The notes below the pieces were generated by a model, which worked only from the letters and a program-made list of their open reading frames with translations, did not search any database and was not told where the DNA came from. Below, one piece after another: positions 48,959-57,790 of a DNA stretch of 64,000 bases (positions are counted from its first letter, which is position 1; each line of letters begins with the position of its first letter). Source of the DNA: Neobacillus cucumis (GTDB lineage: Bacteria; Bacillota; Bacilli; Bacillales_B; DSM-18226); the NCBI RefSeq assembly GCF_016107705.1, contig NZ_JAEHGC010000001.1, forward strand, positions 744,001 to 808,000. Reading direction: 5' to 3'. Both the position numbers and the translations under genes were made by a program.

Positions 48959-49753
48959 TTATAATTTAATTTTTTGTACATTGTCCACCGGCATGTCTAG
49001 CCATTCGGAGGCGATTTTGGAAAAGATGCCTCTTGATCCGGTTGTAATAAACTCGTGCTCCGGCTCGTCCTCAGATTCTTCGAGCTGGCCGTTGTATTGG
49101 AGGATGGCACTGATTTCTCTCGCAGTTTCATCACCGGAACTAATCACGTTTACCTCCGGGCCCATTACTTTTTTAACAAGCGGTCCAAGCAGCGGATAAT
49201 GCGTGCACCCTAAAATTAATGTATCTAAATTTAAATTTAACACCGGCTGCAAGGATTGCGTAACAATTTTTTCCGCAATCGCCCCGTCATATTCGCCGCT
49301 TTCCACAAGCGGAACAAATTTAGGACAGGCATGGGCTTTTACAAACAGCCTGCTGTTTAACGATTTTAATGCCTTTTCATAAGCACCACTTTCTACGGTA
49401 ACCTGGGTGCCTATAATGCCAACCCGATAGTTTTTCGTTCGCTTAATCGCGGCCCGTGCTCCTGGATATATGACACCAATCACTGGAATTTTTAATTCCC
49501 TACGAATTTCATCCAGAGCAACAGCTGTTGCCGTATTGCAAGCGATGACCAGCATTTTAATCTGCTTTTCTAATAAAAAGGTTGTTAATTCCCAAGTGAA
49601 TTTTCTAACTTCCTTTGTTGGTCTTGGTCCATAAGGACAACGTGCCGTATCTCCCAAATAAATGATTTTTTCATTTGGCAGCTGCCGCATCATTTCCTTT
49701 GCAACCGTTAAACCCCCAACACCGGAATCAATTACACCTATTGGTTGTTTCAA
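48959..49753 (-). CDS. racE: Glutamate racemase
   Basis: This enzyme makes D-glutamate for peptidoglycan. The 264-residue protein has [15 protein letters not shown] at the start, catalytic Cys in [12 protein letters not shown] near residue 74 and in [14 protein letters not shown] near residue 185. The TTG start follows GAGGCGAGAAG. It is located between gerM and ysmB as racE/murI in B. subtilis. Confidence 0.96.
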   Translation of the reverse strand: MKQPIGVIDSGVGGLTVAKEMMRQLPNEKIIYLGDTARCPYGPRPTKEVRKFTWELTTFLLEKQIKMLVIACNTATAVALDEIRRELKIPVIGVIYPGARAAIKRTKNYRVGIIGTQVTVESGAYEKALKSLNSRLFVKAHACPKFVPLVESGEYDGAIAEKIVTQSLQPVLNLNLDTLILGCTHYPLLGPLVKKVMGPEVNVISSGDETAREISAILQYNGQLEESEDEPEHEFITTGSRGIFSKIASEWLDMPVDNVQKIKL

Positions 49754-49769
49754 GCTTCTCGCCTCATTC

Positions 49770-50219
49770 TTAACGCATTTCCTGATGCAGTTTACTTAAA
49801 TTGTTTTGGACCAGAAGAATCTCGTCTGTGGTAAAGTTTTTTAAGATTTCCTCTAAATAAACTTGACGTTTCTTGATTACCTCATTGATAATTCGTTCGC
49901 CTTCCTCGAGCAAATGAATTCTCACTACTCGACGATCATTCGGATCTTTAACCCGAACAAGGAGTTGATTCTTCTCCATGCGATCGACTAAATCTGTAGT
50001 GGTACTACAGGCAAGAAACATTTTATTAGATAATTCTCCAATTGTCATATCTCCATCTTCAAAAAGCCACTGCAGGGCAACAAACTGGGGAGGAGTAATT
50101 TTATAATTACTTAACATTTCTCTTCCTTTTTGTTTAATAATCCCGGATATGTACCGTAAATCTTTTTCAATATTCGCCACTATTTCCCCGTTCACTTTTT
50201 GTGAATTTTCGAGTTTCAT
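49770..50219 (-). CDS. ysmB: MarR-family transcriptional regulator YsmB
   Basis: The 149-residue protein is a winged-helix MarR regulator: [27 protein letters not shown] (helix-turn-helix at about residues 40-85) and the wing [16 protein letters not shown]. The target is unknown. It ends 17 bases before racE and may be cotranscribed with it. AGGAG precedes ATG. Confidence 0.92.
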   Translation of the reverse strand: MKLENSQKVNGEIVANIEKDLRYISGIIKQKGREMLSNYKITPPQFVALQWLFEDGDMTIGELSNKMFLACSTTTDLVDRMEKNQLLVRVKDPNDRRVVRIHLLEEGERIINEVIKKRQVYLEEILKNFTTDEILLVQNNLSKLHQEMR

Positions 50220-50433
50220 GTATTATACACTCCTATAATATGCTTTCCCCTCAACTTAAAGCGCCGCTAAACGAATTGTTATCTCTAAAATATCGTTAAG
50301 CTTGTATATATTTTCTACTTTTTTCACTTAAATTTCAAGCAGGAACATGAACCGTTCGTTTTTTCACACAAAAAAACAGTTCGGCGTTTCACACCTACAT
50401 CTACTTTGATTATAACTTTATTAAAAAATATGA

Positions 50434-50458
50434 ACCGGCCTCCCAAAAGGATGCCGGT
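50434..50458 (-). terminator. gerE terminator
   Basis: ACCGGC/GCCGGT outer stem with a TCC/GGA inner stem directly after the gerE stop; a T-rich run follows after six bases. Confidence 0.6.
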
Positions 50459-50463
50459 CATGA

Positions 50464-50688
50464 TTAAAGTTCTAGCTCTCCCATTCGAAGGAGCTCTACA
50501 ACGGCTTGTGAACGCCCCTTAACACCAAGCTTTTGCATGGCATTGGAAATATGATTCCTAACCGTTTTTTCGCTTATAAATAATTCACCAGCGATTTCCT
50601 TCGTTGTTTTGTCTTGTACTAACAGTTCGAATACTTCTCTTTCGCGTTTGGTGAGTAATGGCTTGTGAGTATAATCATTCTCCTTCAA
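50464..50688 (-). CDS. gerE: Late spore coat regulator GerE
   Basis: GerE is the small LuxR-type DNA-binding protein that turns late coat genes on and off in the mother cell. The 74-residue product is one helix-turn-helix domain ([22 protein letters not shown], then [21 protein letters not shown]). The TTG start follows AAGGAGGG. Expected sigma-K dependence is not checked here. Confidence 0.96.
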   Translation of the reverse strand: MKENDYTHKPLLTKREREVFELLVQDKTTKEIAGELFISEKTVRNHISNAMQKLGVKGRSQAVVELLRMGELEL

Positions 50689-50816
50689 GTATTGTGACCC
50701 TCCTTGCCTTCGCCAGTTATGAACCGTGGGGTGGGTATATATTTAGTCACCATATCTTATGTGAGCTCTACAAATGTAGTGACTATAAATACTATCTGAA
50801 AAATGATTTTGTTTCG

Positions 50817-51281
50817 TTATATTTTAACATCGATATGCTGTACAAGCAGATTTCGCATTTCCTCTGTCCAAGGAACGCCCTTCCCTGCCTCTTTTGAGAT
50901 TTGAACAAGCGTTCCTCTTCCTACAAATCCAACAGAACCGTCTTCTTTTTTGCCCATATAATGAAGATCGACAGAAGAATTTCCGACTGTAGCGGCTTTT
51001 ACATATATCTTTAAATTTTCACCGAAAAAAATTTGCTGTAAAAAATCACATTGGAGATCGGCAACAACCGGAAATGTCTTACTTTCAGGCTTTACCCACT
51101 CATCCATAAAACCAATGGATTTCAAATATTCAGTCCGGGCCTCCTCAAAATAAACGAATGGAACTGTATTATTTAAATGCCCAAACATATCCGTTTCGGA
51201 AAACCTAACCCTAATTGGGAGAAAATATTTAAATTCGTCCTGCCACTTATGAAAATCATCTATATAATTTGCTTTCACCAT
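50817..51281 (-). CDS. ysmA: Hotdog-fold acyl-CoA thioesterase YsmA
   Basis: The 154-residue protein is a 4-hydroxybenzoyl-CoA thioesterase-like hotdog protein with the active-site segment FSETDMFGHLNNTVPFVYFEEAR near residues 25-47. The natural substrate is unknown. I use the ATG starting MVKANYIDDF, which has AAGGAG at 11-nt spacing; the frame extends 14 codons upstream without a ribosome binding site. Neighbour of gerE as in B. subtilis. Confidence 0.9.
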   Translation of the reverse strand: MVKANYIDDFHKWQDEFKYFLPIRVRFSETDMFGHLNNTVPFVYFEEARTEYLKSIGFMDEWVKPESKTFPVVADLQCDFLQQIFFGENLKIYVKAATVGNSSVDLHYMGKKEDGSVGFVGRGTLVQISKEAGKGVPWTEEMRNLLVQHIDVKI

Positions 51282-51359
51282 ATTATTTGTCACGCTCCTT
51301 TTCATAAAAAAATGAATTGTCATTCAGTACTCTTTAATTCTATTATAATTTAAAAGTTT

Positions 51360-51549
51360 GCTGTGTTAAAGGACATTGCCGATTTTTATCCCTGTTGATT
51401 GGAGCGGAAGGCATGAAGACTCCTGCGGGAGTACGGGGCAGGGGAGACCCCGTACTCCCGCAGGAGCGAAGCGACGAGGAGGCTCGCCGGCACGCCCGCG
51501 GAAAGCGAAGTGCCTGGAGCGGAAATTCACCAAATATGTTTAACACAGC
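51360..51549. repeat. Palindromic intergenic repeat, family B, copy 2, inside a larger inverted repeat
   Basis: The core (51395-51535) shares several blocks with the copy at 28499-28629 and holds a perfect 19-bp hairpin (51420-51438 with 51448-51466). An outer inverted repeat GCTGTGTTAAA (51360-51370) and TTTAACACAGC (51539-51549) encloses it. It lies between srtD and ysmA. It carries no credible gene. Confidence 0.82.
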
Positions 51550-51561
51550 CTAAAAGTTAAA

Positions 51562-51596
51562 AAATAAAAAGTTCCGATAATGATCCGGAACTTTTT
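51562..51596 (-). terminator. Sortase gene terminator
   Basis: AAAAAGTTCCG (51566-51576) pairs with CGGAACTTTTT (51586-51596), overlapping the sortase stop codon; T-rich sequence follows on the minus strand. Confidence 0.8.
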
Positions 51597-52200
51597 ACGA
51601 TTTAGGCTTGGCATAAATGATATATCGTTTCGGAGCATTTCCTACATAACTGAAAGGATAACACGTGGTCAAAATCAATTCCTCATGTTTATTTTGCAAA
51701 GTAATAATGCTAGTGTCATCTGCTTTAACAATTTTCATATGGGTGATTTCATATAAAAAATTACCCTTTGAATCGTTTACCTTTAAGGTATCGCCTTTTT
51801 TTAATTCTCCCAGATGGCGAAAAACGGTATCTCGATGTCCTGATAAAACAATCTGCCCGTGATCACCAGGCAAATAGGAACCTTTATAATGACCCACCCC
51901 TTTTGCCAGATCATCGGGGTCTGTTCCTTCAACAATCGGTAATTCCGCACTGATTTTAGGGATAGAAAGCAAGCCAATGGTATCGCCAATATTCGGAGCT
52001 TTATTTTTTTTGCTAACTTTAAGTTTATTTTTCCCATTAGGTTTTTGATTTGAATTAATTGGCTGCTGTTCTGAGACGATTTCTTTTGCTTCTTTAAGTG
52101 ATGCCTTTGTTTGCATTTTTACATCAATAAACTGCCAAACTCCAATCCCTATTAAAATAAGACCGACTAAAATAAACAGTAGTGGAATCTTTGACTTCAC
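51595..52200 (-). CDS. srtD: Class D sortase
   Basis: Sortases cleave LPxTG-like motifs and attach proteins to the wall. The product (201 residues from the preferred GTG start) has an N-terminal membrane anchor (IPLLFILVGLILIGIGVW), a linker, and the catalytic triad: His in SGHRDTVFRHLGELKKGD, Cys in LILTTCYPF and Arg in APKRYIIYA. TVFRHLGEL places it with class D (YhcS-like). GGATGG precedes the GTG; an upstream ATG 81 bases earlier gives a longer, poorer N-terminus. No sorted substrate is encoded in this window. Confidence 0.87.
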   Translation of the reverse strand: MKSKIPLLFILVGLILIGIGVWQFIDVKMQTKASLKEAKEIVSEQQPINSNQKPNGKNKLKVSKKNKAPNIGDTIGLLSIPKISAELPIVEGTDPDDLAKGVGHYKGSYLPGDHGQIVLSGHRDTVFRHLGELKKGDTLKVNDSKGNFLYEITHMKIVKADDTSIITLQNKHEELILTTCYPFSYVGNAPKRYIIYAKPKS

Positions 52201-52283
52201 CTTTACCGTACCATCCTTTTTCAAATTTCCTTCATTATAACAAATGGAGGATGATAAAAACTCGTATTTGGAACGAAACATAA

Positions 52284-52317
52284 AAAAACCTTCCTTTCCG
52301 TTAAGAAAAGAAGGCTT
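52284..52317 (-). terminator. sdhCAB operon terminator
   Basis: CCTTCTTTTC pairs with GAAAGGAAGG (one mismatch) and is followed by seven T on the minus strand, 9 bases after the sdhB stop. Confidence 0.8.
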
Positions 52318-52326
52318 TTAATTTGA

Positions 52327-53088
52327 TTAATCGTTGTCGCTTCCAAAGAAGTTTCTGAATGATTGCATGGTAGCGTCACGGTTAACAGCTGCGATTGAAG
52401 TAGTGATCGGAATCCCTTTCGGACAAGATTGCACGCAGTTTTGTGAGTTACCACAGCCTTGCATTCCGCCATCTTCCATAAATGCATTTAAACGCTCAGA
52501 TTTATTCATCGCACCAGTCGGGTGAGCATTGAACAAACGAACTTGGTTAAAAGCAGCAGGACCCATAAAGTTTGTTTTGCTATTCACATTTGGGCACGCC
52601 TCAAGACATACACCACATGTCATACATTTAGAAAGTTCATATGCCCATTGACGTTTCTTCTCAGGCATACGTGGTCCAGGACCTAAATCGTACGTACCGT
52701 CAATTGGAATCCAAGCCTTTACTTTCTTTAAGGAATCAAACATTCTGCTTCGGTCAATTTGAAGGTCACGCACAATTGGGAAAGTGCTCATTGGTGCCAA
52801 ACGGATTGGCTGCTCTAATTTATCAACAAGCGCCGAACAAGCTTGGCGCGGCTTGCCATTGATAACCATTGAACACGCACCGCATACTTCTTCAAGACAG
52901 TTCATTTCCCAAGTGATTGGGGATGTAGACTGTCCTTTTGCAGTGACAGGATTTCTACGAATTTCCATTAACGCCGAAATAACGTTCATATTGGGACGGT
53001 ATGGAAGTTCAAACTCCTCCTCAAAAGGAGCAGAGTCTGGAGTATCCTGACGGGTTATTATAAATTTTACTGTTTTTGTTTCAGCCAT
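52327..53088 (-). CDS. sdhB: Succinate dehydrogenase iron-sulfur subunit
   Basis: SdhB carries three iron-sulfur clusters passing electrons from FAD to menaquinone. The 253-residue protein has the 2Fe-2S cysteines in CLEEVCGACSMV and a later Cys in QACSALV, then CMTCGVCLEACP and CGNSQNCVQSCPKG for the 4Fe-4S and 3Fe-4S clusters. Last gene of sdhCAB. GGGAGTAGG precedes ATG. Confidence 0.97.
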   Translation of the reverse strand: MAETKTVKFIITRQDTPDSAPFEEEFELPYRPNMNVISALMEIRRNPVTAKGQSTSPITWEMNCLEEVCGACSMVINGKPRQACSALVDKLEQPIRLAPMSTFPIVRDLQIDRSRMFDSLKKVKAWIPIDGTYDLGPGPRMPEKKRQWAYELSKCMTCGVCLEACPNVNSKTNFMGPAAFNQVRLFNAHPTGAMNKSERLNAFMEDGGMQGCGNSQNCVQSCPKGIPITTSIAAVNRDATMQSFRNFFGSDND

Positions 53089-53109
53089 TTTTTCCTACTC
53101 CCCTTTCAA

Positions 53110-54861
53110 TTAATGCTTTTTAGTATAGTCACGTTCACGTGGAGCAAGTAGCGAGATATCAACATCTTCATAATGGAATGCCGGAGCTGAAGAAGCGTCA
53201 ACAAAATTCGCCATTGTCGTTTTTAAGAATTCCTCATCATTACGTTTAGGGAAATCCGGTTTATAGTGAGCACCACGGCTCTCATTACGGTTATAAGCCC
53301 CAAGTGTAATAACACGAGCCAATTGAAGCATGTTCTGTAATTGACGTGTAAACGCAGCCCCTTGGTTGCTCCATTTAGCTGTATCATTGATGTTAATTTT
53401 CTTGTATCGCTCTAAAAGTTCTTGAATTTTTTCATCTGTTTTTAACAAACGATCATTGTAACGAACAACTGTAACGTTATCAGTCATCCATTCGCCAAGC
53501 TCTTTATGAAGAACATAGGCATTTTCATTTCCATCCATTGACATAATATCATTCCATTTTTGCTCTTCCTCTTTAACTTTACGATCAAATACAGAAGAAG
53601 AAATAGCATCAGAACTCTTTTCAAGTCCATCAATATAGCGAACAGCGTTAGGTCCTGCAACAGAACCACCGTAAATAGCAGATAGTAATGAATTCGCTCC
53701 TAAACGGTTAGCACCATGCTGTGAATAATCACACTCACCTGCTGCAAATAATCCAGGAATGTTCGTCATTTGGTCATAGTCAACCCACATACCGCCCATT
53801 GAATAGTGAACGGCAGGGAAAATTTTCATTGGAACTTTGTGCGGATCGTCTCCGACAAATTTTTCATAAATCTCAATAATTCCGCCTAATTTTACATCTA
53901 ATTCATGTGGATCTTTGTGTGATAAATCAAGGAAGACCATGTTTTCCCCATTAACGCCCAGTTTCATATCTACACAGACATTGAAAATTTCACGTGTAGC
54001 AATATCACGTGGTACAAGGTTTCCATATGCAGGATATCTTTCTTCAAGGAAATACCAAGGTTTACCGTCTTTATAAGTCCAAATACGACCGCCTTCTCCA
54101 CGAGCTGATTCACTCATGAGGCGAAGTTTATCATCACCAGGAATTGCAGTTGGGTGAATTTGAATCATTTCACCATTTGCATAGGAAACACCTTGCTGAT
54201 ATAAAATTGACGCAGCAGAACCAGTGTTAATAACAGAGTTTGTTGATTTACCAAAGATAATCCCAGGGCCGCCAGTTGCCATAATTACGGCATCAGCCAC
54301 GAAAGATTTAATCTCCATTGTTTTTAAATTTTGAGCAGCAATACCGCGGCAAACGCCTTCGTCATCCAATACCGCACCAAGGAATTCCCATCCTTCGTAC
54401 TTTGTAACCAAGCCTTCTACCTCATGGCGGCGAACTTGTTCATCCAACGCATAAAGTAGCTGCTGACCAGTAGTTGCACCGGCAAATGCTGTACGGTGAT
54501 GCTGCGTTCCACCGAAACGGCGGAAATCAAGTAATCCTTCAGGGGTACGGTTAAACATAACTCCCATCCGGTCAAATAAGTGAATAATACCAGGCGCAGC
54601 TTCACACATTGCCTTAACCGGAGGCTGATTTGCTAAAAAGTCTCCGCCATAAACTGTATCGTCAAAGTGAATCCAAGGAGAGTCGCCTTCCCCTTTAGTA
54701 TTTACTGCTCCATTAATACCGCCTTGGGCACAAACAGAGTGAGAACGTTTCACCGGAACGAGAGAAAATAACTCTACCGGTGTCCCCGATTCTGCCACCT
54801 TAACGGTTGCCATCAAGCCAGCTAAACCACCACCGACTACGATCACCTTACCTTTACTCAT
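53110..54861 (-). CDS. sdhA: Succinate dehydrogenase flavoprotein subunit
   Basis: SdhA oxidises succinate with covalent FAD. The 583-residue protein has the Rossmann motif GGGLAGLMATVKVAESG (residues 8-24), the FAD-linking histidine in KRSHSVCAQGGINGAV, and the substrate-site HPTAIPGDDKLRLMSESARGEGG near residue 235. It lies between sdhC and sdhB. Confidence 0.97.
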   Translation of the reverse strand: MSKGKVIVVGGGLAGLMATVKVAESGTPVELFSLVPVKRSHSVCAQGGINGAVNTKGEGDSPWIHFDDTVYGGDFLANQPPVKAMCEAAPGIIHLFDRMGVMFNRTPEGLLDFRRFGGTQHHRTAFAGATTGQQLLYALDEQVRRHEVEGLVTKYEGWEFLGAVLDDEGVCRGIAAQNLKTMEIKSFVADAVIMATGGPGIIFGKSTNSVINTGSAASILYQQGVSYANGEMIQIHPTAIPGDDKLRLMSESARGEGGRIWTYKDGKPWYFLEERYPAYGNLVPRDIATREIFNVCVDMKLGVNGENMVFLDLSHKDPHELDVKLGGIIEIYEKFVGDDPHKVPMKIFPAVHYSMGGMWVDYDQMTNIPGLFAAGECDYSQHGANRLGANSLLSAIYGGSVAGPNAVRYIDGLEKSSDAISSSVFDRKVKEEEQKWNDIMSMDGNENAYVLHKELGEWMTDNVTVVRYNDRLLKTDEKIQELLERYKKININDTAKWSNQGAAFTRQLQNMLQLARVITLGAYNRNESRGAHYKPDFPKRNDEEFLKTTMANFVDASSAPAFHYEDVDISLLAPRERDYTKKH

Positions 54862-54916
54862 CGTGACTCACTCCCTAATCCTAAATCCAATATTTTTCCG
54901 TTCATTAATTTGTTGA

Positions 54917-55525
54917 TCACACAAATGCTAGAAGCGCTTGAATTCCAATAATGGAAAGCAACACGAACACGATCATAGTCACATATGTAGAAATGACTTG
55001 AGAACGTGGTGAAATGGTAATTCCCCAGCTTACCATAAATGACCATAAACCATTTGAGAAGTGGAAAATGACAGAAAGAACTCCCACTAAATAAAATACA
55101 AACATAAATGGTGAAGATAAAATATCAGCCATCATTTGGAAATTAAGCTCAGCTCCAAATGCCTTGGCGATCCGTGTTTCCCATACATGCCATGCAATAA
55201 AGATCAGGGCAATCACCCCTGTTATACGCTGCAGAATGTACATCCAGTTTCTGAAGAACCCCATTCTGCCAACATTGCTTTTTGATGTAAAGGCAATATA
55301 TAGGCCATAGATTGCATGAAATAATAATGGCAAATAAATTAATACCCATTCTAGAACAATAAGGAATGGAAGATCCTCCATAAAATTTATTGCTTTTTGA
55401 AAGGATTCTGCTCCGCCCGTAGCGGCATGGTTGACTACTAGATGCACGATAAGGAACAAACCAATTGGAATGACCCCTAGCAGCGAGTGTACTCTTCGTG
55501 AAATAAACTCTCGATTTCCCGCCAT
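54917..55525 (-). CDS. sdhC: Succinate dehydrogenase cytochrome b558 subunit
   Basis: SdhC is the di-heme membrane anchor of the menaquinone-reducing complex. The 202-residue protein has five membrane spans with conserved histidines in SRRVHSLLGV, LIVHLVVNHAA, LFHAIYGLY and IAWHVWETR. GGGGGG precedes ATG. It is first in sdhCAB with a leader of about 105 bases from the predicted promoter. Confidence 0.95.
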   Translation of the reverse strand: MAGNREFISRRVHSLLGVIPIGLFLIVHLVVNHAATGGAESFQKAINFMEDLPFLIVLEWVLIYLPLLFHAIYGLYIAFTSKSNVGRMGFFRNWMYILQRITGVIALIFIAWHVWETRIAKAFGAELNFQMMADILSSPFMFVFYLVGVLSVIFHFSNGLWSFMVSWGITISPRSQVISTYVTMIVFVLLSIIGIQALLAFV

Positions 55526-55635
55526 AATTTACCCCCCTTAAATAATAAGAATGATGTTAAGTTTCCTTCCTTTTTATAATCCATTTAAAAAGAAATTTCA
55601 ACCTAGCATCACTATGACAAAATTGTGACATGTCC

Positions 55636-55664
55636 ATTTTACTCCTGTCGACAAAGAGCGTCAA
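55636..55664 (-). promoter_or_regulatory. Predicted sigma-A promoter of sdhCAB
   Basis: TTGACG (55659-55664) and TAAAAT (55636-55641) with a 17-bp spacer on the minus strand, about 110 bases before sdhC. Each hexamer has five of six consensus bases. Confidence 0.7.
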
Positions 55665-55730
55665 GAAACCGTATACAGAATTATTTTTTAAAAATACAAT
55701 TTTTTTTACGATTTTAATAGTAAAAGAGAA

Positions 55731-55745
55731 TGCTAAGCGCTTACA
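55731..55745. promoter_or_regulatory. CcpA cre-like site 1 upstream of sdhCAB
   Basis: The minus strand reads TGTAAGCGCTTAGCA, near-palindromic and one base short of the cre consensus. It lies about 70 bases upstream of the sdh -35. Confidence 0.6.
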
Positions 55746-55761
55746 TTTTTGAGGTTTATTT

Positions 55762-55776
55762 TGGAAGCGTTTCCAT
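55762..55776. promoter_or_regulatory. CcpA cre site 2 upstream of sdhCAB
   Basis: The minus strand reads ATGGAAACGCTTCCA, a full match to WTGNAANCGNWNNCW. It directly follows a minus-strand TATAAT (55775-55780), which may be a second, CcpA-blocked sdh promoter. The 452-bp sdhC-yslB gap holds nothing else recognised except a plus-strand TATAAT at 55947-55952 before yslB. Confidence 0.7.
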
Positions 55777-55977
55777 TATAACTACATTTTATTTATCATT
55801 ATGTAAAGGATAGAAATTAAAGTAAAAAGGTAATATAGTTATGATGGTAAACATAAAAAAGTATAGTGACATAACAATCCTTGCAATTGGATTCTTTAAC
55901 CGTTTTCTAATCTAAAATTCAGTAATGAAATTTAACCAATATTGTATATAATAGAATGGTAGAAAGAGGGGATACTA

Positions 55978-56433
55978 TTGAACGATAGTACGGCAGTTAA
56001 TTTAAACACGCAATCAGATGAGACGAGAACCGTGTCGATTTTTGGATATGAGCTAATCCGAGAAATTCTTTTACCCGAAATTTTAGGAAAAGACACTCCT
56101 GAAATATTATATTGGGCAGGAAAACGATTAGCGAGAATGTACCCTTTAAATCATTATGATGAACTGATTGAGTTTTTCGAGAGGGCTTCATGGGGACATT
56201 TAACGATTAAAAGTGAGAATAAGGATGAAATGGAGTTTGAACTCATTAGTCCACTAATTGTTTCCCGAGTGAAATCAAAAGCTGAATATTACTTCCAGCT
56301 CGAGGCCGGTTTCCTTGCCCAGCAAATCGAACTTCAGAAAAAGGTCATCGCTGAAACCTTCGAACACCCTGTAAAAAAATCCAACAAAGTCCTCTTCACC
56401 GTAAAATGGGATAAAAAAGATACCCTAGACTAA
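55978..56433 (+). CDS. yslB: YslB family protein (DUF2507)
   Basis: The 151-residue protein matches the YslB/DUF2507 family by its GYELIREILLPEILGKDTPEILYWAGKRLA segment, resembling V4R/heme-NO-binding-like small domains. Function is not established. The start is TTG after AGAGGGG. It is one of few plus-strand genes and separates sdhC from lysC as in B. subtilis. Confidence 0.88.
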   Translation: MNDSTAVNLNTQSDETRTVSIFGYELIREILLPEILGKDTPEILYWAGKRLARMYPLNHYDELIEFFERASWGHLTIKSENKDEMEFELISPLIVSRVKSKAEYYFQLEAGFLAQQIELQKKVIAETFEHPVKKSNKVLFTVKWDKKDTLD

Positions 56434-56436
56434 AAA

Positions 56437-56477
56437 GTGACAGGCACTATGTGAAGAATTCACATAGTGCCTGTCAC
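56437..56477. repeat. Perfect 19-bp hairpin between yslB and lysC
   Basis: GTGACAGGCACTATGTGAA (56437-56455) is repeated inverted at 56459-56477 around a 3-base loop. It lies between convergent genes but lacks a T run, so it is either an unusual bidirectional terminator or a small palindromic repeat of the GTGACAGGCAC type seen in Bacillus relatives. Confidence 0.75.
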
Positions 56478-56523
56478 CGTTTGTGGACAAATTGCTTGTA
56501 TTGTCCGCCTCAGATGGACATTG

Positions 56524-57012
56524 TTATTCTGTTACGGCGGATAGTTCGAAGGCGTCGTGGAGTGCTTGGACAGCTTTTAGCATGTTTTCTTCTTCGACAA
56601 CTGCTGAGACCTTGATTTCCGAAGTGCTAACCATTTTTACTTGAATTTGATTGGATGCCAATACTTCAAACATTCTGGCAGCAACCCCCGGATTGGAAAT
56701 CATTCCTGACCCGACAATGGAAACCTTGGATAATTGGTTCTCTGCATCAATTTGCTCGTAGCTTAGCAATTCTTTATGGTCCTCCAGAACTTTTAAAGTT
56801 TCCATTAAATCTTCCGTTTTGATAGAGAAAGAAAGATTTGCTGCTCCTGCCTCTGTTGTACTTTGAATAATAATATCGACATTAATATGATGCTGTGCAA
56901 GTGTTGTAAAGATTGTAGACAGGCTTGTTAATGAATTCGCCAGGCCTAATACCGTTACTTTCGTAATTTGATCCTCAAATGCGACGCCGCGGACTACAAG
57001 ATTTTGTTCCAT
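56524..57012 (-). CDS. lysC: Aspartokinase II beta subunit (in-frame internal start)
   Basis: In B. subtilis the same gene encodes a shorter beta chain from an internal start. Here an in-frame ATG (MEQNLVVRGVAFEDQ) has a strong GAGGAGG (57021-57027) eight bases upstream, giving a 162-residue chain made of the two regulatory ACT domains. Confidence 0.8.
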   Translation of the reverse strand: MEQNLVVRGVAFEDQITKVTVLGLANSLTSLSTIFTTLAQHHINVDIIIQSTTEAGAANLSFSIKTEDLMETLKVLEDHKELLSYEQIDAENQLSKVSIVGSGMISNPGVAARMFEVLASNQIQVKMVSTSEIKVSAVVEEENMLKAVQALHDAFELSAVTE

Positions 57013-57747
57013 TGTTGCTTCCTCCTCAATGATTGTTCCTTCAATTTTCTCCATACTTGAACGAACTTCAAGCCGTACCTGATAGTTTTTCGCAAACTCA
57101 ACAGCCCTTGGGTGGAGCACACCGGCACCTAAATTGGCGAGTTCGAGCATTTCATCATAAGAAATAGATTTCAACTGACGTGCTCCTTTAATATACCTTG
57201 GGTCAGTCGTAAATACCCCGGTTACATCTGTATAAATATCACATCGATCAGCTTTTAATGCAGCAGCCAGCGCCACTGCCGTAGTATCAGAGCCACCACG
57301 ACCTAGTGTGGTAATTTCACCACTTTCGGTAATGCCTTGAAAACCGGCAACGATGACAACTTTTCCATGTGACAACTGGCTTTCAATTGCCTCCGTTCTA
57401 ACATCGGTAATTCGAGCATTTCCATGAATCGGTTCTGTAACAATTCCTGCCTGCCAACCTGTAAAGGAAACAGCCTCAAGTCCCTTTTGATTTAATGCCA
57501 TCGATAATAAGGCAATCGAGACCTGTTCCCCTGTTGTAAGCAGCATATCCATTTCCCGTTTACTTGGCTGCGGAGAAATTTCTTTAGCTAAATTCACAAG
57601 CTGGTCAGTTGATTTTCCCATTGCGGAAACAACCACCACCACTTGGTTTCCTAATATTGTTTCATCTTTCACTCGTTCAGCCACATTCATAATGCGTTCA
57701 ACGCTGCCAACGGACGTTCCCCCAAATTTCTGTACAATTAAACCCAT
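56524..57747 (-). CDS. lysC: Aspartokinase II (lysine-sensitive), alpha subunit
   Basis: LysC phosphorylates aspartate for lysine, diaminopimelate, threonine and methionine synthesis. The 407-residue protein has the kinase motif VQKFGGTSVGS (residues 5-15), TLGRGGSDTTAVALAAAL near residue 150 and two C-terminal ACT domains (VTVLGLANSL and VSIVGSGMISNPGVA). It is preceded by a lysine riboswitch. An internal start yields a beta subunit. Confidence 0.97.
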   Translation of the reverse strand: MGLIVQKFGGTSVGSVERIMNVAERVKDETILGNQVVVVVSAMGKSTDQLVNLAKEISPQPSKREMDMLLTTGEQVSIALLSMALNQKGLEAVSFTGWQAGIVTEPIHGNARITDVRTEAIESQLSHGKVVIVAGFQGITESGEITTLGRGGSDTTAVALAAALKADRCDIYTDVTGVFTTDPRYIKGARQLKSISYDEMLELANLGAGVLHPRAVEFAKNYQVRLEVRSSMEKIEGTIIEEEATMEQNLVVRGVAFEDQITKVTVLGLANSLTSLSTIFTTLAQHHINVDIIIQSTTEAGAANLSFSIKTEDLMETLKVLEDHKELLSYEQIDAENQLSKVSIVGSGMISNPGVAARMFEVLASNQIQVKMVSTSEIKVSAVVEEENMLKAVQALHDAFELSAVTE

Positions 57748-57790
57748 TCTTTTCCCCTTCTTCCTGTAAGGCTATGTAGTTCTGAAAAAC

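Noticed and set aside
51303..51330. Second FadR box upstream of ysmA
   Set aside because: TGAATTGTCATTCA lacks the 4-bp spacer and full left half of the FadR operator.
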